From Aquatica leii (lineage: Eukaryota; Arthropoda; Insecta; Coleoptera; Lampyridae), in NCBI GenBank assembly GCA_035610365.1, contig CM069432.1, forward strand, positions 182,327,027 through 182,391,026: a stretch of DNA of 64,000 nt. Direction: 5' to 3'. The notes beneath the pieces are model-generated. The model ran no database searches. It was not told where the DNA came from and worked only from the letters and a program-made list of their open reading frames with translations. A program made the position numbers and the translations under genes. Position 1 is the first letter of the stretch; each line of letters starts with the position of its first letter. Below are positions 10,715-22,017 of the stretch, piece after piece.

Positions 10715-11393
10715 TAGAAAGGCTAAATTTCGCATAGCAATTTTAAATGTCCCTCTTGCTGTGCGAACTGACGCTACCCTGGCCACGCTGTCGTCTCCAT
10801 GGTGAAGCGTTGTGATTCTTCCTAGTCTCCAGTTGAGCGGAGGAAGGTTGTCATCTTTAATGATTACCATAGCTCCTATCTTACTGTTGGTTGGATCTTG
10901 ACTCTTCCATTTGACACGCTGTTGAAGTTGTGATAAATACTTTCTAGACCAACGATTTCAGAATCCTTGAAACATGTATTGGACTCGTTTCCAATGTGAT
11001 AATCGATTTACATTTACTACTGAAATGTTTGGTTCCGTAGGAGCCTTCAGCGAATCACCAATTAAGAAGTGAGCAGGAGTTAGGGCGATATTAAGAAGTG
11101 AGCAGGAGTTAGGGCGATATAATCATTTGGATCATTAGAGATTGGGGTTAAAGGACGTGAATTCAAACATGCCTCTATTTTGTATGATTAATGTAGACAT
11201 TTCTTCGCAAGTATGAACATTAATTCCAACTACTCGTCTTAAATGATGTTTTGTGGTTTTAACAGCTGCTTCCCAAAGTCCTCCAAAATGTGGCGATCGA
11301 GGTGGTATGAAGTGCCATTTTGTATTGCACTCAATCAATAATCGTTGAAATTTTTCCTTATAATCGGGCGATTTTAACTGATTTGTAATTTTT
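10715..11393 (-). pseudogene. integrase remnant and DUF5641-type C-terminus of BEL pol
   Basis: At 11338-11240 the minus strand reads IPPRSPHFGGLWEAAVK, the conserved end of the BEL integrase catalytic region. Beyond it are LTPAHFLIG and the C-terminal segment with KDDNLPPLNWRLGRI (about 10900-10820), known as DUF5641. The zinc-binding N-terminus and most of the integrase core, including the first catalytic aspartates, are absent. The sequence passes from the RNase H region straight to the end of integrase near 11340-11395. A 29-bp tandem duplication at 11062-11119 adds a frameshift. Confidence 0.8.
11062..11119. repeat. 29-bp tandem duplication inside integrase remnant
   Basis: The unit beginning TTAAGAAGTGAGCAGGAG and ending GGGCGATA occurs twice without spacing. 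Because 29 is not a multiple of three, it breaks the frame. Confidence 0.85.
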
Positions 11394-12137
11394 TCAATTG
11401 TGTATAAAACGTAAGCAGTATGCTGTTACTCGCTTTAGCATAACTAACGAAGAAAATTTTTCTAGTAATTTAAATGATTCTAAAGTTGTTGTTGTTAAAG
11501 ATATTTCTGATCTTCTTTCTTGTGTAACTTCTGGAAGTTTTAATTGCTGTGGCCATTGTGATGATTCGTAATTTAAGAAATCTGGACCATGCCACCAAAG
11601 CGCTAAATTGCGTAACGCTTCTGGCGTTAACCCTCTGGATATAATGTCGGCAGGGTTGTTATTTGTGCCAACATGTCTCCAAGCAGAAACTTCTGTAAGT
11701 TGCTGAATCTGACTTACTCTATTTGCCACAAATGTTTTCCACGATTTTGATGGCGCAATAATCCAACATAAAGATATTGTAGAATCGGTCCAAAAGTATT
11801 CCCGATTAAATCGAATAGATACAGCTTGCTTAACCTTGTGTTGTAATTCAGTTAAGAGTAATGCACTACAAAGTTCTAATCGTGGTAACGATGTGGCCTT
11901 TAACGGCGCTACCCTTGATTTTGAGCAAAGTAATTGTGATCCGTAATTATTTTTGCCATCTGTAGTTCGAATATAAATACAACAACCATAAGCAGCTTCA
12001 GAAGCATCGCAAAAGCCGTGTAGTTCTATTTCATAATAGTTTTTGTGTTTCAAGACATTGCGATGTAATTTTAAATCACTTAATAAATGTAATTGATTGT
12101 AGTATTCTACCCAAGCTGAAAATATGTTCATTGGCAC
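11394..12137 (-). pseudogene. Pao-type RNase H domain of BEL pol
   Basis: A 247-codon open stretch. ELHGFCDASEAAYGCCIY near residue 40 carries the first RNase H aspartate. LPRLELCSALLL supplies the catalytic glutamate, and FWTDSTISLCWI a further aspartate. HVGTNNNPADIISRG is the last conserved block. In family terms this domain degrades the RNA template during reverse transcription. A single in-frame TAG separates it from the reverse transcriptase stretch upstream, so it belonged to one polyprotein. Confidence 0.88.
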
Positions 12138-12146
12138 TGATTCGTC

Positions 12147-13068
12147 CTAATTTAAATTTAATTGCCACAACCTTTGCATTAATATTTTTGCCTTAACAAT
12201 GACAGGTCCGATTATTCCCAACGGATCATAAAGTTGTGAAATTACAGACAATATGCTTCGTTTCGTGACTTTAATATTTGTTATAATATTTGTTGAATAT
12301 TGCAAGCAATTATCTGTAGGATTCCATAATAATCCCAGCGTTTTTCTGGTTTCATCATTGTCGAAATTCATTATTGTTTCTGATTTATTCGAGTGGCGGA
12401 TTAGATTTGTCATTTCTTTGTTGTTTGTTCTCCATTTTCTAAGTTCACAACCACCTTGCAATAAAATGTTGGTAATGTTTTTGTATATGTCTAATAACTC
12501 TTCCTTTGTTCGAGCTCCTGTAATTAAGTCGTCAACGTAGAAGTCTCGTTGAATTATTGTGGCTTCGCGTGGATTTGTTTTCATTGCTTGATTACCAAGT
12601 TCGTTTAGACATCTAACTGCCAAAAATGGCGCTGATGCAGTTCCATATGTCACCGCGTTTAACGAGTAACATCTGATTGGATCGTTGCTGTCATACCTCC
12701 ACCAGATCTTCTGATACTTTCTGTCCTCCTTTGCGATCAAAATTTGTCTGTACATTTTCGTGATATCTGCAGTAATTACATATGCGAAACAAGGTCACTC
12801 TGTATTGTCGGACCTACTAGTAGAGTATCGTTTAACGATAGATTCGTTGTTGTCTTGGAGGACCCATCAAACACTACACGCAGTCTTGTTGTTTTACTAC
12901 TTTCCTTTATGACGCAATGATGTGGTAAAAAATAACCGTCTTTGATTTCATAATTCTCTTCAACTTCTGTCATGTGGCCTAATTCTTCGTACTCCTTCAT
13001 GAAGTCCTTGTACTGTTGTTTTAAGTTTATGTCTTTGTTCAATCGTTTTTCTAATAAATGAAATCTGT
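12147..13068 (-). pseudogene. reverse transcriptase of BEL pol
   Basis: Two frames cover the domain. At 13042-12776 it has the fingers region with LRVVFDGSSKT and LNDTLLVGPTIQ. At 12755-12147 it has ITKMYRQIL, GTASAPFLAVRCL and the catalytic YVDD of RDFYVDDLITGA. Between them, near 12780, a small deletion and frameshift remove part of motif A's upstream context. A nonsense codon at about 13068 separates this from the protease linker. The enzyme would copy element RNA into DNA in the particle. This copy cannot make it whole. Confidence 0.9.
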
Positions 13069-13069
13069 T

Positions 13070-14192
13070 TTATGCCATGGATTCCGATTGTCCTAATTGT
13101 TCGATACATTTCTTGAATGGCAATTTAACAATGAATCGTCCATACTCATCTCTCATTGTATTTTTACTGAAATGTCGTTCGCAACTTCGTTCTTCTTGTG
13201 TTAACATTTGATCCCTTTGTGTTGGTTCCTCAAGTTCCCAAAACCTTTTCATTGTTGTGTTTAAATTGTCTTCGAGGCAACTCAAATACGTATGAGTAGG
13301 CTTGATTTGATTTGATATTAAATTATTCAATTGACCTGCTACAATCCAACCAAATTGGGTTTTCTGTAATTGCAGGTTAGAATGAAATGGTAATTTTATC
13401 TGTCCAACGCAAAGTAACTGCCAAAATAATTCTGCTCCTATTAAACCGTCAATTGGTGATGATTTACTAAAATTTGGATCCGCCAGTTTAATATTTGCAG
13501 GTATTTGTATACTGTTTGACGGCACATCGATTGCTGGCAATTGCTGTGTAATGATTGGTATTACAAGAAATTGCAGTTCAACAACAAAATTATTTATGCG
13601 TGATTTAATGGTTGCCTTAACCCTTTTTCTGATTTCCGTATTACAATGTCCGATTCATATTAATGGTATGTTCACCTTTTCTGTCGCAATATTCAATTTT
13701 TTAATTAATGATTCCGTTATAAAATTAGATTGCGAACCGCTATCTAATAGTACGCGAAATTGCATTGTACTTCCCCGACTATCTACGATATCAATGACGG
13801 CGGTTGACAGCAGCACTTGACCACCGCATTGTGAAAATATTTGTGCCGAATAACTACTGATGGGGGTTGCTTCCGTTTCCAAGTTTGCTGTTGATGCTTC
13901 GCTTATGCTGTTTACCGTTTCAGCATGATTTTGCACTACGTTTGCCGTTATTTGATTTGTATGTGAAGGTTTTCTGTGTAAAAGCGTGTTATGTCTACCA
14001 TTACAATTTCTACATCCTCCAGTTCTACAAAATCGTGCTTGATAATTAGTTCTAAGGCAATTTAAACACAATTTCAATTCCTTTACGATTTTATACCTTG
14101 CATCAACATTTGACTCTAGAAAATCTTTACATTGATATAAATGATGTTGTTCTTTGCAATGAGGGCAAATTTGTGGAGAAATGGTGTAAGAT
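13070..14192 (-). pseudogene. Gag zinc knuckles and aspartic protease of BEL
   Basis: Minus frame from the piggyBac junction reads CPHCKEQHHLYQC, then a second Cys/His cluster CLNCLRTNYQARFC and CRNCNGRHNTLLH, as in BEL/Pao Gag. The protease active site LLDSGSQSNFIT follows near 13745, then the linker DGLIGAELFWQLL that precedes reverse transcriptase. A single TGA lies at about 13650. The frame is otherwise continuous to 13070. Confidence 0.88.
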
Positions 14193-14699
14193 TTAAAAGG
14201 GGCGTTTATAAAGAATTACCAAAGAAAACTTAGTGATGGCGCTGTAATGTATACATGGTGAATATTTTACGCACTTATGCATGGTTAGGTGTCACTAATG
14301 GGCATTTTATAGAAACCTTGTTAAAAGGTTTTTCTTCACCTAACTATTTCTACTAAAGTATAGAGGTCTCTTGATTTTCTTAATAAATAATATGTTTAAT
14401 ATTTTACGTTTGATGTTTATTACTATTTAAAATTTATAAATACGCCTACACTATTTCAACCGTTGATACAGACTTGCTAAATCCTTTGGGTGGGTCGCTA
14501 CTTTTTCAGATGGTTTAAAAATCACATATGTTTAGTAGTCTGAATGCAATTTTGTATTTAAGAAAAGGAGACAGAAAAAAGAAATTTAAACTGTTTGTTT
14601 TAACTTAAAACTGTCGCTTATGATTTATGCGTGTAAAACATTTTTCATTGGTCTAGTTTCTTACAGTGACAGGCATATATCAACTACACGTGTGTTAAA

Positions 14700-15735
14700 T
14701 ATATGAGTTTTCTTATCACCGGAGTTTCAATTTCAGTACATCGAACAGATAAGCAAATGTTTGCTTCCAGATACAAACTTTTATTTTCAATAAAGCAAAT
14801 GACTATCTTTCAATTTAAGTTTTTCTTTAATCTTCGGATTACCAAGCAATTTTTGAGGCGCTGATTACCAAATGAGGTCAAATTTGACCCCAAGTTTTTT
14901 TCTTATTTTGTAAAGAAAAGCCGATTAATTTGTAATGGTAACCTTTATTAATATTTTAAATTAACATTAGATTTCATATAATCTAATAAAAACATAAAAA
15001 TGAAATGTAAACATAAATTAGTGAGGGCAACAACTATTACGTATTATTGTTTTTTTCTGGCAATGTTGTTTACATACAAAGTGTTTGCACTTTTCACATG
15101 TTTCCGAACATTTTTTGTCATTTGCTCTTGGACATATCTTACAACGAAATATGACCCCAACGACAATATTTCTTTTACGTCGTAAAACAAATAACAATTG
15201 AAAAATTTGTTATATATTATTAAACATTGTTGAAAGAAACTCAGCTAAAAAAATATTGGGACAGTTGTAAAAGAAACTTAAGAAAAGACAACAAAAACAA
15301 CACCTCTGGGGTCAAAAAAACCCTAATGGTAATCGGAAGGTTAATTCAAATTAGTCATGATAACTAAATTAACCATGACAATAACCGATCAATTTGGTCA
15401 ATGAACACTCAAGTCAAATATTTCGTTTGGTTAATTAAACGGTCAATATAAAAAGTATTGTCATTTACATATGCGTTTCTTATCAGCAAAGTTTCAATTT
15501 CACTACTTAGAACAGATAAGCAAATGTTCGCTTTCAGATATAAAGTTTTATTTTGAATAAAGCAAATTACTATCTTTCAATTTTAGTTCGCACATTTAAA
15601 TATGAATTTCTCTTTAGTTTTGGCAACTATAATTAATTGACCATTGACAATAACCGGTCAATCTGGTCAATTCACTCAAGTCAAATATTTCGTTTAGTTA
15701 ATTAATTGGTCAACATAAAAAGTATTGTATTTTAT
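14700..15735. repeat. imperfect direct repeats within the piggyBac-type element
   Basis: About 120 bases near 14700-14820 recur near 15475-15595 (shared GAACAGATAAGCAAATGTT and ACTATCTTTCAATTT). A second block with AAGTCAAATATTTCGTTT and GGTCAA recurs at about 15350-15460 and 15640-15735. These may be duplicated subterminal sequence. Confidence 0.65.
15018..15179 (-). pseudogene. C-terminal cysteine-rich domain of a piggyBac transposase
   Basis: Minus-strand translation gives RCKICPRANDKKCSETCEKC followed by KHFVCKQHC and a stop at 15018. The C-x2-C, C-x3-C-x2-C, C-x2-H spacing is that of the C-terminal zinc-binding domain of piggyBac transposases, which binds the transposon ends. Upstream codons do not give a recognisable DDD catalytic core, so this is an isolated remnant. 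Confidence 0.75.
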
Positions 15736-15739
15736 TTTG

Positions 15740-16690
15740 CACTTTTCTTTTACTTATTTAATTAATTATATATTAAAAATTACATCTAAATTTAATCTAC
15801 GCTTTATTATTTTAAAACTAACAAGCTTTTTATCACTACTTAAATCTCTAACACTGGTTGTACAGCAATGATTATCAAAAAATTAGCCGTTTAAAACGTT
15901 TTTTTGACCGGTTATTGTCTCTATGTGATGAAATCTTTTGATTAAATGCTTTACTAATTTTTTTTTCTCAAATTTACTCATAAATTTTCCCATAAAGCTA
16001 TACAAACAATAGGACAAAATATACAAATATTTCTTATTCTTAGTCCTTTTAATTAATTTTTAAGCAAAAGCACATTTTTTTAAAATGTACGTTTAAGATT
16101 CCGTTAATACACGTCGGCTAAAAAACAAAGAGACTCATGCAATGTCCACAAAAATATAAAATAAGTCAAGTAACCTAATCTCTTTTCTAAAAAATGTAAC
16201 TATTAAATTTCCGTTACCTTGGCAAATTCTTTAAAATCGAAATTAGAACCCTCTATACGGAAGGTTTTATAACTATTTTGGAGTAGCTCCATATATTTAA
16301 TACGCAGCTCAAAGTTGTGAGCGCCCTCTTTTAATAAATGGCTACACTTTGTTTCTACAAAAATGTTAGTAATATAACCTAAAATCAAGTCGCTAATTTT
16401 CTATACAACATATTTCAGTTATTGTTTACAATTTCGCGCTATTAATTGAAATATAGGTTCTTTAAGGATGGCTTCGGGTTTTCTATATCTCAAAATTTTC
16501 TAAGTTCGATGAAAAAAATTCAAAAATACTCAAGTTTGACTTCAATTTATTTCTGTATTAATTAGATTTATGATTCCAAAATAGGAGGTTCCCTGAAGTA
16601 ACTTGTAGAGAATCATATTCTGTAATCAGATTTCTTGAATTTTGTGAGTAAATGCAGTAAGCTTGTATAGAAAATTGGTTTAAAATTATA
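15740..16690. other. noncoding interior of the piggyBac-type element
   Basis: A+T-rich. The 61-codon minus frame at 16203-16388 has no motif that I recognise. Confidence 0.4.
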
Positions 16691-16736
16691 CTGTGGCGCC
16701 ATCTTTTGACACGCGTGAATTAAACGCCCCTTTTAA

Positions 16737-17736
16737 TTGTATTTGGTACAGTTGCGCTGTTTTTCATCTTCCACGGTTGACTAACTTGTGTTTTGCTTTG
16801 AATTTGTGGTTCGTTGTGTACGCGAGATTCCAAGACTTTACACCGTTCTTGTAGGAATTCTGTAAGATAATGCACGGTAGGAAAATCTATATTTACAGTC
16901 CTTTCTTCCCATTTATCTCGAGTAATGCTATCCAATTTTGATACCGCTATAAAAATTAAGAAATCATTGATTGTAGGATGTCCTAGTACTTCCAATGCTT
17001 GCACATTATTTATAAACTTGTCAAGATGACTTCTAAGTAATAGGTTTGAATGCTTTTGAACATGAGGTAACGGGAACAACGTTTTCAAATGATTTTCTAC
17101 TGTTGATTTCTTATCGTAATACCGTTTACATAATCTTTCCCACGCAATTAAATAATTCGATGAGCTAATCGATAATGAACTTATGGTTTCCGCTGCGGAC
17201 TTTGTTAAGCTACTTCGCAAATATTGAAATTTCTGAACATCGCTGAGTGTGTCATTTTTATGTACCACAGAATCAAATGTGTCATGAAATTTCATCCACT
17301 GGTCGAATGAACCATCGAATGTCGGAAGTTGAATTGTCGGCAATTTAATGTGCGATGAAGTTTGATTAAGAGATGCGTTTGATTCTGATCTAGACGAAGA
17401 CGCGATTTCTCTAGTGTGCTGTTGAATTAATATTTCTGATTCAGCTACTGTTTCGAAATAGAACTCTTCAAATTCGTCACCCTGAATTGTTTGATATTCG
17501 CTATCGTCTAATAACTCGATTTCTTCTTGAATTATATTAAAATCAGCGAAAGTTTTATTACATACTTCAGCCCGTGTTTTCAATTGTACTATGTTTTTGT
17601 CGGTTAATAATGGTTCAGATTTAATTTTTGTTAGAAACGTGTTAAATTTTGTGATTATTGCTTTACAACGTCCGCGTTTCGTTACTAAATTTTTTAATTT
17701 TGTTGCATGTTCGTCGACAGTCGATGTTTGAGGCAT
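16737..17736 (-). pseudogene. Gag N-terminal part (DUF1759 type) of BEL
   Basis: An open frame of more than 330 codons starts at ATG 17736 and reads into the piggyBac insertion at its end. The N-terminus is a helical, Lys- and Glu-rich region. Near residue 130 comes IKLPTIQLPTFDGSFDQWMK, the hallmark of the DUF1759 Gag of BEL/Pao. It continues with FQYLRSSL and SYLIAWERLCKRY-like blocks (here NYLIAWERLCKRYYDKK). It would form the capsid. The frame is open and damaged only by the insertion. Confidence 0.9.
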
Positions 17737-17976
17737 GTTTGTTATGAATAATAGAAAATGCGTAATAAGGAAATGTGATTCACTTACCGGTGATGTTTTA
17801 AATCCGTTGAATGCAGTTTTGTGAATTTCTTGTTACTTTGGTTGTTATCGAGAACATATATCTTGCGATAACCGTACGTCGAATAGTGGCAGCGTGGTGG
17901 TTGTTACCGAGAAATTAGATCTTGCGATAAACCGTTACACTTCACCTCTACCGAAACCGTATGTAAAAAATGTATA

Positions 17977-17998
17977 GAATCCGGCTTCCGAAGGACCA
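17977..17998 (-). promoter_or_regulatory. primer-binding site, probably for tRNA-Tyr
   Basis: One base inside the 5' LTR the minus strand reads TGGTCCTTCG, then GA, then AGCCGGATTC. From memory of insect tRNA-Tyr, whose 3' end carries GAATCCGGCT and CGAAGGA-CCA, both 10-base halves are complementary and only the central GA is unpaired. The site type is clear. The tRNA identity is an inference. Confidence 0.5.
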
Positions 17999-17999
17999 A

Positions 18000-18358
18000 T
18001 GTCGATACTTAAGCGTTTTTAAGTATAATAAAATGAATATTATAAATACACACTTTATTCAATAAAAATCAGCGTGTTGCATATAGCTGAACGCGCATTT
18101 TAAGACTGCATCTTACATTTTCTTTACAAAAAAGAAACCGTAAATTTTAAGTAGCAGGGGTCAAACACCCTTTTTATTTAACTAACAACTACCAATAACA
18201 AGTTTCCTGTCCTTTAGGATGAGTATTATAATACTTTACAAAATGCTTTGAAATGACCATAAATCCTTGTCAATGTTAATTGCTTATATCTACGTTTCCA
18301 CGAATTTGTATTTTTAAATCCTTTAAACTTCTTACTTAACTAACATTAGGTCTTAACA
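18000..18358 (-). repeat. 5' LTR of the BEL/Pao element
   Basis: 359 bases, nearly identical to 10208-10566, with TG at one end and CA at the other in element orientation. Confidence 0.92.
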
Positions 18359-18363
18359 AATGT

Positions 18364-19421
18364 CTAATAAAAAATATCTGTGTTTAGAATTTAATCAAAA
18401 GTGGAGGTCATCAACAAGTACAATACAAAACTCCTATTAAAGAAATTCAAAAACATTTAATTTGAAAAAACGCAAGTGTATAAAACAACAGAACACGAAA
18501 GATGAAGACAATGTGACAGAAGAATCAAATGTTAATAGTTTTGTTTTGGTGATGTTATAAATTACTTAAAACACATTAAAATTTTTCATCGGACTAAAAA
18601 AATAATGCAAACCATTCTTTGTTGAATTAAACAATACAAAACTATAAATTCTGCTAAAATTTAACTATTTTTGATTTAAATATTTATTAATTACAACTTT
18701 TCAAAGTTTTCGACAATTTTGCAAAATATGCGAGCAGCACAGTTTCCTAAAATAAATGTACTTGATTATTAGCCCTCTATTCCATGAATTTACCATAAAT
18801 TTATTCATGCCTCTTTGATTTTTCGGGTAATAAGTCCGCAGATGTTTGTGCTGCCTAATTTCTTATCTCTAGTGGAGTATTTGTAATATCACTTACTGAA
18901 TCAGAATTCATAGCTAAACCACGACAAACTAATAGGGTATAATAGTGACAGCTATATAATGACAGCACACAACTAGACATAGGTTGAAATTAGTAGGTTA
19001 TTTTCGTCTCTAGTGACGAAAGTTAACGTTATGAGAATTTCTCTCACTAAAGATGAAAATCAAGGTTTCGCTGGAGATGCGGTGATAAAAACTATCTTTT
19101 CATAAAGGGTCATAGAAAAAAATGTCTTTAAGCACATTCAAAAATGCATGACATTTATCTACGCATTTTTTAAATAAATTTTTGCAACGTGTATTGTTTT
19201 ATTCTATAAAGTAGTCGTATTAAAATAATTTTTTTACATAATTTAACTAAAACTGCATTATGCGGAAACTTGCATAAATTTGTTTCGACAATTTCCGTAT
19301 TAGCAGGGTTTGCGTACTACATACATTAGCGTTGTCTTTAGCTAAAAATATGATAACGTTGAGAACGTATTCATGAATAAATAACATTCGAATAAAAGAA
19401 ACTAGCAATTATTATACTTAC
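18364..19421. other. A+T-rich intergenic stretch
   Basis: No open frame longer than about 60 codons and no repeat that I recognise between the BEL element and the Harbinger transposon. Confidence 0.4.
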
Positions 19422-19630
19422 TTAGACCCGGTATATTCACCTTTCAGTAAAGTGTTCAGTAGCGCTACTGAGTAGATTGCTATAAGTAAACGTATATTCA
19501 TCTTCCAGTAGTGACAACCTTTCAGTAAATTAAAGTTACTGACCAAATAAATTTACCGGTCACATTTACCAGCTGTTAAAAGTTTACTGGGAACGTTATA
19601 ACCTTAAAAATTATAAGTTCTTAAATCGTC

Positions 19631-19700
19631 AGTGTGTGTTATTGTTGTTATTAGTGTTATTGTTATTATCATTATTGTTATTATCGTTGCTATTGTTACT
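19631..19700. repeat. trinucleotide-like low-complexity tract (ATT/GTT)n
   Basis: Mixed ATT, GTT and ATC triplets. The minus strand would read as poly-Asn, which explains the spurious frame there. Confidence 0.8.
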
Positions 19701-19873
19701 GTAATTAAAATAAATCTTGGGGACGATATAAATATTATACTGGATGAAATTGACGATTAAGGTGCCATTCATCGACAACGGCGTCCTTACAACAGCCGTA
19801 ATTGATATCACCAATAAGCTAATTTAAATCGTTGGGATCATTTGAATTTTTTCTAAAGGTTTTGTTTAACAAA

Positions 19874-20955
19874 AATGAGTGTACTAAAAACGTTGAATTT
19901 TGTAGAAGAGGGACTTTTATACCAATCAAACAGGTAAACATTGATTTAATTTTGACAATCATAAATTCCCATCTATTCAAAATTATTAGTAATTTTGTTA
20001 CTGTACCATTTTAAGTAAATTTTAATTGTAAATTTCAGTTATTAAATTTTTGTTCCAGAAATAAACCAATTCCACCGCTACAGCAACTTTTACTGGCTCT
20101 ATGCTTTTATGCTACTGGTGGATTTTATGTATCTGTGAAAGATTTTTGGAGTATGCATAAAACAACTGCTGCAAACATTATAAGAAATGTTACCTTTTAA
20201 CTAGCCCAATTGACGCAGCAATTTATTCATATTCCTTCGACACAAGAAGAAAAACTTAGCTGTCATCGGAAATTTAAACAAATTTTCCCAAAGTGATTGG
20301 TGCTATAGATTACACACATATAAAACTTCAAAGTCTAGGTAAGTTTATAGATATTGACATAAAAACAATTTGTAAATGACAAAAATTTTAACTTTTAGGT
20401 GGACCAAATTCAGAAGTTTTTCGAAATAGAAAAGGCTTCTTTTCATTTAATGTTCAGTGCATCTGTGATTCCAATTATAAAATTGCAGATATTGTAGCTC
20501 GATGGCCAGGTTCCTCTCACCAAGCCAATTTTTTTGATAATTCAATTATAAAACAAAGATTCAAAAGAGGTGAATTTGGGAATTCCGTTTTATTGGGCGA
20601 TAGTGCATACCCTTTAAGACGCTACTTAATAACGCCTATTATCAACCCACAAAATGATGTTGAAAATTTATTCAACGAATCCCAAATACGTAGTAGAAAT
20701 CCAATAGAGAAAACATTTGGGATTTGGAAGCGTCGTTTTCTTTGTCTTTCTACTGGACTCAGGTGTCAGATACCATTGGCGCAAAACATTATTGTTGCAA
20801 CAGCAGTCTTGCACAATATTGCAAGAAATAATAGTCTAGAAGATGATGAGGCAATCTTCGGTAATAACAATGTAGAAGAAATTGAAGAAGTTATTCATAA
20901 TGAAAACAACAATTTTTATAGAGCCGAGTTTTTAAATTATTTTAGAAATTTATAA
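19874..20955 (+). pseudogene. PIF/Harbinger DDE transposase (DDE_Tnp_4 type)
   Basis: Three exons are supported by splice signals: a possible first exon to 19933, then 20059-20338, then 20399-20955, the last two joined in phase. Exon 2 reads PIPPLQQLLLALCFYATGGF, a conserved N-terminal block, and ends with VIGAIDYTHIKL holding the first catalytic Asp. Exon 3 has GPNSEVFRNRKGFFSFNVQ, the second Asp in LLGDSAYPLRRYL, and the Glu in IRSRNPIEKTFGIWKRRF. In this superfamily the transposase cuts and inserts the element together with its Myb-like partner. Defects are an in-frame TAA at about 20199 and a one-base frameshift near 20280, both in exon 2. Exon 3 is intact. Confidence 0.9.
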
Positions 20956-20999
20956 TTTTTATGTATAAATACAAATGATTCTTTGTAATTATTTTATTA

Positions 21000-22017
21000 T
21001 TAATTACTTATAAGTTTTTTTTGTAATTGCAATAATTCCATTTTTGTCTTATGCTCTTCTAGAGCTAATTGCATTTTTAGTTTGTGCTCCTCTTCTTTTC
21101 GACTATTTTCTTTTTCTATCATTTCCATTTCTAACTTTAATTTAATTAATTCAGTTTCTGCTACTTTTTTTTAATGCTTATTAATTCTGCACGATTATCA
21201 GCTAAAGATGAATATTTATTTGGGATTTGACTTCCTTGTCTTACTTTTAGTTTTTTGGATTGTGGTGTCTTCAACCTAGCTGGAGTCCAAGAATCCCATT
21301 TTATAGCTGAAATAAAATGTAATCAATATAAGCAATTGTAGCATTGTACAGCAGAATACCTTCATTTTGTACTATTTCGACTTGTATAGCAGTTTGGGTA
21401 AATGATGATGTAGGCACTGGTGTCTCGGTTTCTAACATTACCACTTCCATTACTTCATCGTTACATAAATTATTAATAACTTGTATATCTGTCTCTGGTG
21501 CAGTGGGTGCAGTAGCTTCAACTAAAGAAACAAATCAAAATTGTAAAGATAAAATGGGTGATAGTTTACCTTGATCACTATCATTTTCACTTCCGAGCCC
21601 TTCCACATTTAAAGATATTAATCTTAAAAGTTTTTCCTCCCATGAGGTATATGTAGTGACTTCTACACTACCACCTCCCGTTTGAAACATATTAGATTTG
21701 CATCTGTTATGCTTTTGCTTAATTGTTCTTTTAATGCCATCATATTTAATTTTCAGCATCTTAACACTTCGATTTGTTGACTGCAGAGCATTGAATGTTT
21801 CGGTCAACTCTGTCCAGGCATTTTCTTTTTGCTTCCACGTGACTGCATCTGTGCGCTTATTCTCAATCACAGATGCTCGTTTGAGAATCTCGTCAACAAG
21901 GCATTCTGTTTCTGCCACAGTAAAATTTGTGGAACGAGATCGCTTAGATACTACAATTTCATTCGATCAGAATATATAAATATAAAAAGGTCTGTAATAC
22001 ATACCTGAGATGAACAT
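21000..22017 (-). pseudogene. Myb/SANT-like DNA-binding partner protein of the Harbinger element
   Basis: Four exons fit with consistent phase: 22017-22005 (ATG), 21950-21570, 21521-21360 and 21306-21000. Exon 2 carries the trihelix Myb/SANT-like domain: KRSRSTNFTVAETECLVDEI, then VTWKQKENAWTELTETFNAL and RSVKMLKIKYDGIKR, with the spaced tryptophans of the family. Exon 3 is acidic. Exon 4 ends in a highly charged coiled coil (IEKENSRKEEEHKLKMQLAL). In related elements this protein brings the transposase to the nucleus and to the ends. A run of eight A bases (plus 21165-21172) puts the coiled coil out of frame by one base. Apart from that the gene is open. Confidence 0.82.

Larger units (their letters stand above)
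14197..16732 (-). mobile_element. degenerate piggyBac-type transposon inside BEL gag
   Basis: TTAA duplicates at 14193-14196 and 16733-16736 flank inverted ends AAGGGGCGTTTA and TAAACGCCCCTT. The BEL reading frame is in phase on either side. TTAA is the piggyBac signature, although a TA duplication within it cannot be excluded from the junctions alone. The decisive support is a piggyBac-type C-terminal cysteine-rich domain on the minus strand at 15018-15179. The rest of the transposase is not recognisable, and imperfect direct repeats fill much of the interior. Confidence 0.78.
10208..18358 (-). mobile_element. BEL/Pao LTR retrotransposon with a nested piggyBac element
   Basis: Two 359-bp direct LTRs (10208-10566 and 18000-18358) are flanked by the 5-bp duplication AATGT (10203-10207 and 18359-18363), typical of BEL/Pao. 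Coding order on the minus strand is Gag (DUF1759 type), zinc knuckles, aspartic protease, reverse transcriptase with YVDD, Pao-type RNase H, integrase remnant and a DUF5641-type C-terminus. A 2536-bp piggyBac-type element sits inside gag. Pol has several nonsense codons, at least one frameshift and a deletion of the integrase core, so the copy is defective. Only two LTR differences are visible, so this copy integrated recently or its LTRs were homogenised. Confidence 0.93.

Noticed and set aside
12253-14049. Plus-strand frames of 60-95 codons across the BEL region
   Set aside because: Shadows opposite BEL reverse transcriptase, protease and Gag, which carry clear motifs on the minus strand.
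15000-15185. 61-codon plus-strand Cys/Phe-rich frame
   Set aside because: The minus strand of the same bases encodes the piggyBac cysteine-rich domain, a much better explanation.
17977-17998. tRNA-like sequence (GAATCCGGCT and CGAAGGACCA)
   Set aside because: Only the 3' end of a tRNA is matched, one base inside an LTR. It is a primer-binding site, not a tRNA gene.
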